A stretch of 32,520 nucleotides of DNA from Sideroxydans sp. GTDB taxonomy: Bacteria; Pseudomonadota; Gammaproteobacteria; Burkholderiales; Gallionellaceae. The DNA lies in the NCBI GenBank assembly GCA_020053195.1, contig JAGVNQ010000345.1, forward strand, positions 1 to 32,520, written 5' to 3'. Below are positions 26,990-32,520 of this stretch, one piece after another; the first letter of the stretch is position 1, and each line of letters opens with the position of its first letter. The translations under genes and the position numbers were made by a program. The notes below the pieces were generated by a model that had not been told where the DNA came from, searched no databases, and worked only from the letters and a program-made list of their open reading frames with translations.

Positions 26990-29899
26990 TTACGCATACT
27001 TTCTAGCCTCGCCCGCGCCGAACAAATTGCTCACGCAACGCCCGCACAGCGTCGGATGCGCAACATCGCTGCCCACATCCTCGCGGTAATGCCAGCAACG
27101 CTCGCATTTGGCGTGTGCGCTCGGCGTGACTTTGATTTCCAACTCGCCTTCGCGCAAAAACACTTTGGCACGCGAGGTGATGAACACCAGCCGCAGATCG
27201 TCGCCCAATCGCGCCAGCAATTCGTAAGTTTCTTTCGGCGCATACACCTCCACTTCCGCCTGCAAGGCGGAACCGATGGCGCTGGCGGCGCGCTGCTCTT
27301 CCAGTTTTTTGTTCACCTGTTCGCGCACAGCGCGGATGTCGCCCCACGCGCTCACCGCCGCGCCATCCAAGCCCGAATCCGGCAATGGATACCAGAGTTG
27401 CTCGAACACGCTCACATCATCCTTGCCATTCAACACCGCCCACACTTCTTCGCCGGTGAAGCTCAAGATCGGTGCGATCAAACGCGCCAGCGACTGGGTG
27501 ATGTGATACAGCGCGTTCTGCGCCGAGCGGCGCGCCGTGGAATTTTCACCGGCGGTGTACAGGCGGTCTTTCAGAATATCCAGATAGAAACCGCCCAAAT
27601 CTTCCGAGCAGAACGCGAGTAATTTCTGCACGCCGAAATGGAATTCATAACGCTCGTAATCGCCGCACACTTCGTCTTGCAATTTCTGCGACAACGCCAG
27701 CGCGTAACGGTCTATTTCCAGCCATTGCTCGACCGGGACAGCATCGCGCTGCACATCTAAGTCGGCGATGTTCGCCAGCAAAAAACGCAGCGTGTTGCGG
27801 ATGCGGCGATAGCTTTCCACCACGCGTTTCAGAATTTCATCAGAGATGGTCAGCTCGCCGGAGTAATCGGTGGAAGCCGCCCATAGCCGCAGAATATCCG
27901 CGCCCAGCGTGTCCAGAATTTTCTGCGGCGCAATCACATTGCCTTTGGATTTGGACATCTTGTGGCCGTGCCCGTCCACCACAAAACCGTGCGTCAGCAG
28001 CGCGTCGTAAGGCGCGCGCCCGTTGATGGCGCAGCCGGTCAGCAATGAAGACTGGAACCAGCCGCGATGTTGGTCGGAACCTTCCAGATACAAATCGGCG
28101 GGCGAACGCAGCCCTTCGCGTTTCGCCAGCACCGAGTAATGCGTTGCGCCGGAATCGAACCACACATCCAGCGTGTCAGAAAGTTTGCGGTAATGCGCCG
28201 CGTCTTCGCCCAGCAAATCCACGCTGTTCAACGAGAACCACGCCTCGATGCCGGACTGTTCCACCAGCTTGGCGACTTGCTCCAGCAACTCCGGCGTGCG
28301 CGGATGCAAAGCCATGGTTTCTTTATGCACAAAGAACGGCATCGGCACGCCCCAATTACGTTGGCGCGACACGCACCAGTCGGGGCGATTCTTAATCATC
28401 GCTTCGAGGCGCGCACGTCCCCAGGACGGGAAGAATTGCGTTGCATCAACTGCCTGATTGGCGTGATCGCGCAGGCGAAGTCCGTCATGAATATTCCGAG
28501 AACGTCCCTCACGCACGAGTTTCTCCACCTCCGCATCCACCGGATAAGCAACGCTGTCCATGCCGATAAACCACTGCGGCGTAGAACGGAAGATGATCGG
28601 GGTCTTGTGCCGCCAGCAATGCGGATAACTGTGTTCCACTTTTTTCTGACACAGCAAGTGTCCGCTCGCTTCCATCGCTTGCAACACGATGTCGTTGGCT
28701 TTCCACACGAACACACCGGCCAGCGGCGTGCCGCCGACTGCGGGCGTGGTGGAGATAAATTTGCCATCATCCCCCACCGGATTCTCGTTCGGCAGGTTGT
28801 AGCGCTGACCGACTACGTAGTCGTCCACACCGTGCGCAGGTGCGGTATGCACAGCACCTGTACCCGCCTCAGCGGTTACATGCTCACCCAGAATCACAGG
28901 CACTTTTCGGTCATAAAATGGATGCTGAAGTAAGACGTGCTCCAAATTTCCACCTAAGCAGCCTCCAGCATTATGGATTCGATCATCGGCTAACAGGTCT
29001 ATCCCGTACCTTGTTAAGGCGGCAACACGCAACTCGCTAGCAAGCACAATATATTGCTCAGCCGTCTCAACCACGTCATATTGAAAATGCGGATTCAAAC
29101 TAACAGCTTGGTTAGCAGGTAATGTCCAAGGAGTAGTAGTCCAAATTACAAAATAAATTGGCTTCGCATAGTCCCGAGCATCATCCATTGGAATACGGCC
29201 TTGGCGTACCAGCGTTCTGCCTGCGACTTTATCCCAGAAATTCTCCCGGTCTATCACTTCAAACTTCACATCAATCGCCGTCGAAACTTTGTCTTCGTAT
29301 TCCACTTCCGCTTCGGCCAAGGCCGATTGGCAATCCAGACACCAGTTCACCGGCTTGCGCCCCTGATACAAATAGCCGCGTTCGTTGATCTTGCCCAGCG
29401 CGCGAATGATGTCGGCCTCGACTTGAAAATCCATGGTCAGATAAGGTCTGTCCCAATCGCCCAGTACGCCGAGGCGGATGAAATCTTTCTTCTGACGCTC
29501 GACTTGTTCCTTGGCGTAAGCGCGGCACAGTTCGCGGAATTGCGAAGCGGGAATCGCTTTGCCGTGTTTCTTTTCCACCTGCAATTCGATAGGCAAACCG
29601 TGGCAATCCCAGCCCGGCACGTAAGGCGCATCGAAACCGGAAAGTGTTTTGCTTTTGATGATGATGTCCTTCAACACCTTGTTCACCGCGTGGCCGATGT
29701 GGATGTCGCCATTGGCGTAGGGTGGGCCGTCATGCAGGATGAATTGCTTGCGCCCTTTTGCTGCGGCGCGAATGCGCCCGTAGCGCTGTTGCGCCTGCCA
29801 TTGCGCCAGCATCAGCGGCTCGCGCTTGGCGAGGTCGCCGCGCATGGGGAAGCTGGTATCGGGGAGATTCAGCGGGTATTTCTTTTTGTCTTCAGCCAT
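26990..29899 (-). CDS. ileS: Isoleucyl-tRNA synthetase
   Basis: 969 aa; '[29 protein letters not shown]' (HIGH), '[10 protein letters not shown]' (KMSKS), CP1 editing domain '[14 protein letters not shown]', C-terminal zinc motif '[12 protein letters not shown]...LCGRCVSN'. Confidence 0.97.
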   Translation of the reverse strand: MAEDKKKYPLNLPDTSFPMRGDLAKREPLMLAQWQAQQRYGRIRAAAKGRKQFILHDGPPYANGDIHIGHAVNKVLKDIIIKSKTLSGFDAPYVPGWDCHGLPIELQVEKKHGKAIPASQFRELCRAYAKEQVERQKKDFIRLGVLGDWDRPYLTMDFQVEADIIRALGKINERGYLYQGRKPVNWCLDCQSALAEAEVEYEDKVSTAIDVKFEVIDRENFWDKVAGRTLVRQGRIPMDDARDYAKPIYFVIWTTTPWTLPANQAVSLNPHFQYDVVETAEQYIVLASELRVAALTRYGIDLLADDRIHNAGGCLGGNLEHVLLQHPFYDRKVPVILGEHVTAEAGTGAVHTAPAHGVDDYVVGQRYNLPNENPVGDDGKFISTTPAVGGTPLAGVFVWKANDIVLQAMEASGHLLCQKKVEHSYPHCWRHKTPIIFRSTPQWFIGMDSVAYPVDAEVEKLVREGRSRNIHDGLRLRDHANQAVDATQFFPSWGRARLEAMIKNRPDWCVSRQRNWGVPMPFFVHKETMALHPRTPELLEQVAKLVEQSGIEAWFSLNSVDLLGEDAAHYRKLSDTLDVWFDSGATHYSVLAKREGLRSPADLYLEGSDQHRGWFQSSLLTGCAINGRAPYDALLTHGFVVDGHGHKMSKSKGNVIAPQKILDTLGADILRLWAASTDYSGELTISDEILKRVVESYRRIRNTLRFLLANIADLDVQRDAVPVEQWLEIDRYALALSQKLQDEVCGDYERYEFHFGVQKLLAFCSEDLGGFYLDILKDRLYTAGENSTARRSAQNALYHITQSLARLIAPILSFTGEEVWAVLNGKDDVSVFEQLWYPLPDSGLDGAAVSAWGDIRAVREQVNKKLEEQRAASAIGSALQAEVEVYAPKETYELLARLGDDLRLVFITSRAKVFLREGELEIKVTPSAHAKCERCWHYREDVGSDVAHPTLCGRCVSNLFGAGEARKYA

Positions 29900-29940
29900 G
29901 TTTTTCTCGAAACAAAATTACTCATCAAAAATTTCCAAAC

Positions 29941-30105
29941 CCGTCATTCCGGCGAAAGCCGTATGAGCTAACTTGAGCTCACCAAAGCCAGCCTCCCCTT
30001 CAAGGGGAGGGTTGGGGTGGGGATGGGGTTAAATTTCACTGAATTACACCCCATCCCCCACCTAACCTCCCCCTTGAAGGGGGAGGGATTGGACGGGAAT
30101 GACGG
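29941..30105. repeat. Composite/nested inverted repeat between ribF and ileS
   Basis: Outer CCGTCATTCCGGCG (29941-) / GGACGGGAATGACGG (30091-30105); inner CCTCCCCTTCAAGGGGAGGGTTGGGGTGGGGATGGGG / CCCCATCCCCCACCTAACCTCCCCCTTGAAGGGGGAGG (29992-30087). Confidence 0.8.
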
Positions 30106-30111
30106 CATTTT

Positions 30112-31038
30112 TTACTCATGCTCAATAAACCATTTCTGCGCATTTTCAACATCCAACGCGATCTGCCGCGTCAGTTCTTCCAGCCCGTTAAATTTCATTT
30201 CGTCGCGCAATTTTTGCAAAAACTCCACGCGCAAATGTTTGCCGTAAATCTGCTGATCAAACTCGAACAAGTGAACTTCCAGCACATATTTGGCATCGTG
30301 TTTCAGCGTCGGGCGAATGCCCAAACTGGCCACGCCCTGCAACACGCCCAAGCCTTCGGCATGCGCCAGCACCACGTAAACGCCTTTGAGCGGCGGCAGG
30401 TTATGTTTCATCTGCACGTTGGCCGTGGGATAGCCCAGCCGTCGCCCGGTGGCATCGCCATGCACCACGCGCCCGCTGATGCTGTAAGGCCGCCCCAGAT
30501 ATTCGCGCGCCGTGCGCATCTGCCCTTCGGCCAGCACCGCGCGGATCGCCGTGCTGGAAACGCGCACGCCGCCGTGCAACACGCTGTGCATGGAACGCAC
30601 GGCAAAACCGTGTTGCTCGCCGATCTTTTGCATCAGCGCGAAATCGCCGCTGCGCCCGCTGCCGAAACGGAAGTCGTCGCCGATCAGCACATATTTCGCG
30701 TGTAACTGGGCGTGCAAAGCGTGGATAAAATCCGCCGCCGTCTTCTGCGCAAACAACGCGTTGAAGCGGCACACATGCACGCGATCCACACCCATGGTGC
30801 GAAACAGTTCCAGTTTTTCGCGCAGACTGGTGAGCCGCGCCGGGGCTTGTTGCGGCGAAAAAAACTCGCGCGGATGCGGCTCGAAAATCACCACCGCCGT
30901 TTGTAATCCGCGCGTTTTCGCTTCCGCACGCAATTCGTTGAGCAAAGCCTGATGCCCGAGATGCACGCCATCGAAATTGCCGATGGTGAGCGCAACAGCC
31001 CGAGTGTCGGGAGAATAAAGACCGCGTAGAATTTTCAT
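30112..31038 (-). CDS. ribF: Bifunctional riboflavin kinase / FAD synthetase
   Basis: 'VALTIGNFDGVHLGHQALL', 'YVLIGDDFRFGSGRSGDF', 'VSSTAIRAVLAEG', 'GRPYSISGRVVHGDATGRRLGYPTANV'. The likely start is MKILRGLYSPDTRAVA at 31038, not 31194. Confidence 0.95.
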   Translation of the reverse strand: MKILRGLYSPDTRAVALTIGNFDGVHLGHQALLNELRAEAKTRGLQTAVVIFEPHPREFFSPQQAPARLTSLREKLELFRTMGVDRVHVCRFNALFAQKTAADFIHALHAQLHAKYVLIGDDFRFGSGRSGDFALMQKIGEQHGFAVRSMHSVLHGGVRVSSTAIRAVLAEGQMRTAREYLGRPYSISGRVVHGDATGRRLGYPTANVQMKHNLPPLKGVYVVLAHAEGLGVLQGVASLGIRPTLKHDAKYVLEVHLFEFDQQIYGKHLRVEFLQKLRDEMKFNGLEELTRQIALDVENAQKWFIEHE

Positions 31039-31095
31039 AGGGCGCGGATTATACCGTGAGATACTGCGCACACCCATCGCACCCAAGGAATAAGC

Positions 31096-31488
31096 ATGTT
31101 GGAATACCCGCAAGTCGTACTGGATTTCATGAACCGCGACCACGCCGAATTTGTTGCCTTGCGCGGCAAGCTGCTGGAGTTGCTGGAAGCGCAAGCCCCT
31201 GCCGAAAAAGTGGATACCGCGCTGGACGAGTTACACGAACACACCCGCCGCCACTTCGCCGAAGAAGAACGCATGATGAAAGAAGTCGCGTTCCCGCCCT
31301 ACCCCGTCCATCGGAGCGAACACCTGACCGTGCTGGCCGACATGGCCGACCACATGGAAAAATGGCGCACCGAACGGGATGCCGCCGCCCTGCGCGAATG
31401 GCTGGAAAAACCCGTGGGTGAATGGCTGGTCAACCACATCAACACCATGGATCTTGTTACGGCGGGATTTATCAAGATGAATCAGTAA
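31096..31488 (+). CDS. Hemerythrin-like (HHE) domain protein
   Basis: 130 aa with spaced His/Glu/Asp motifs 'NRDHAEF', 'HTRRHFAEEERMM', 'HRSEH', 'WLVNHINTMD'. Confidence 0.85.
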   Translation: MLEYPQVVLDFMNRDHAEFVALRGKLLELLEAQAPAEKVDTALDELHEHTRRHFAEEERMMKEVAFPPYPVHRSEHLTVLADMADHMEKWRTERDAAALREWLEKPVGEWLVNHINTMDLVTAGFIKMNQ

Positions 31489-31502
31489 TCAAAAACGTTT
31501 GC

Positions 31503-31648
31503 CCGCAGATTACTCAGATTTTCACAGATTAAACCCTAACCAAACCTGCTCCTTCCCCCTTGCAGGGGGAAGGTTGGGATGGGGGTAGAGTAGTGCAACA
31601 ACAACGTTTCTACCCCCACCCTAACCCTCCCCCTGCATGGGGGGGGAA
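31503..31648. repeat. Repeat cluster: GCAGATTACTCAGATTTTCACAGATTAAACC fragment plus inverted CCTTCCCCCTTGCAGGGGGAAGG...CCTCCCCCTGCATGGGGG pair
   Basis: Direct reading of 31503-31535 and of 31551-31600 / 31608-31648; the second part is an inverted pair related to 29992-30087. Confidence 0.75.
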
Positions 31649-31656
31649 CTTTTGAT

Positions 31657-32520
31657 TTACCGCAAATGCCACGCCCCGCTCTTGGGGTGTTCGTTTAACT
31701 GACAGGCGCGACGATAAGCCAGCAAGGTTTTCTGCGCCTGTCCCAGCACGCTGTCGTGCGGATAATTGCCCGCATCGTCGGCCTCGCCGAAAGGCAACCC
31801 GGTGAGCAACTCGACTCCTTCGCTCACTTGCTCTGCCGTGTAAACATGAAATAAGCCCCGCGCCACCGCTTCGACCACATTACGCGCCAGCATCAAATGA
31901 CGGCGATTGCGCTGCGGGATCAGCACGCCGTGGCTGCCGTCCAGTCCCGCTTGTACGCAGACTTGGAAATATCCTTCGATCTTTTCGTTGAGTCCGCCCA
32001 CCGGCAACACGATGCCGTGCTGATTGACCGCGCCGGTCACCGCGATGCCTTGTTTCAGCGGCACGCCGGACAGCGATGAAATCAGCGCATACAGTTCGGC
32101 GCAGGATGCCGAGTCGCCTTCCACGCCGTGATATTCCTGCTCGAACACAATCGATGCGTTGAACGCCAGCGGCGTGTTGTGGATGAATAAACCGGACAAA
32201 TAGTTGTGCAGAATGAACACGCCTTTGTCGTGAATTGGCCCCGACATTTCCACTTCGCGCTCAATGTTGACTAGGCCGTCTTCACCGGCAAAAGTGCGCG
32301 CGGTGACATGCACCGGAAAACCGAAACGGAAATCACCCATGTCCATCTGCGTCAAACCATTGAGCTGCCCGACTTTTTCGCCATGCACATCAATCAGTAA
32401 GTCGCCCTCGGCGAAAGCTTCCTGCAAGCGCTGCTCGGGGTAATCATGGCGCTGGATGCGCGCGCTCAATGCCGCATCGACATCCTCAGCTTCAACCAGA
32501 TGCGCGCCGCGACGGCGGGC
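31657..32520 (-). CDS. Lon-family (LonB-like) ATP-dependent protease, C-terminal proteolytic part; 5' end beyond the right edge
   Basis: Catalytic Ser motif 'EGDSASCAELYALISSLSGVPLKQGIAVTGAVNQHGIVLPVGGLNEKIEGYF' with Ser/Lys dyad. The frame stays open through 32520 (RRRGAHLVEAEDVDAALSARIQRHDYPEQRLQ), so the M at 32469 is not the start. Confidence 0.9.
   Translation of the reverse strand, partial: ARRRGAHLVEAEDVDAALSARIQRHDYPEQRLQEAFAEGDLLIDVHGEKVGQLNGLTQMDMGDFRFGFPVHVTARTFAGEDGLVNIEREVEMSGPIHDKGVFILHNYLSGLFIHNTPLAFNASIVFEQEYHGVEGDSASCAELYALISSLSGVPLKQGIAVTGAVNQHGIVLPVGGLNEKIEGYFQVCVQAGLDGSHGVLIPQRNRRHLMLARNVVEAVARGLFHVYTAEQVSEGVELLTGLPFGEADDAGNYPHDSVLGQAQKTLLAYRRACQLNEHPKSGAWHLR

Noticed and set aside
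31039-31194. N-terminal extension of ribF (MRFQQLQQLAAQGNKFG...)
   Set aside because: Overlaps the hemerythrin gene antisense; the RibF N-terminus MKILRGLYSPDTRAVALTIGNFDGVHLG fits the start at 31038.
12171-31648. Possible CRISPR array from the multiple repeats
   Set aside because: Repeats are dispersed, palindromic and without regular spacing or spacers; no cas genes are present.

Overview
This 32.5 kb window looks like a chromosomal segment of a betaproteobacterium, possibly Gallionellaceae or Nitrosomonadales-like (inferred from gene content and synteny, not verified). From left to right it contains: (i) part of a defence locus: a Fic-domain protein that runs off the left edge, HsdM, and a divergently transcribed protein joining an archaeo-eukaryotic-type primase domain of the TOTE kind to an SF2 helicase; (ii) an orphan GspE/PilB-type ATPase, a hexose-6-phosphate mutarotase, and the EF-P/EarP pair; (iii) a four-gene ABC exporter locus (adaptor, ATPase, two permeases), tRNA-Thr(CGT) and a ThiO-like oxidase; (iv) a type IV pilus minor-pilin operon pilE-fimT-pilV-pilW-pilX-pilY1; (v) ribF-ileS-lspA-ispH; (vi) a hemerythrin-like protein and the C-terminal part of a Lon-family protease. 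The most unusual feature is a high load of dispersed palindromic repeats. One family (ACCCTCTCCCC..CCCCTCTCCCGCnnGCGGGmGAGGGG) has six recognisable copies. Three of them lie inside apparently intact conserved genes (hsdM, earP, lspA) without breaking the reading frame, and one supplies the lspA start codon. Other observations worth checking are the primase-helicase beside the R-M/Fic locus, a repeated domain insertion in PilY1, an AT-rich patch inside ileS, a near-perfect 68-nt hairpin between lspA and ispH, and nested repeats. All calls come from reading the sequence; no database search was run.
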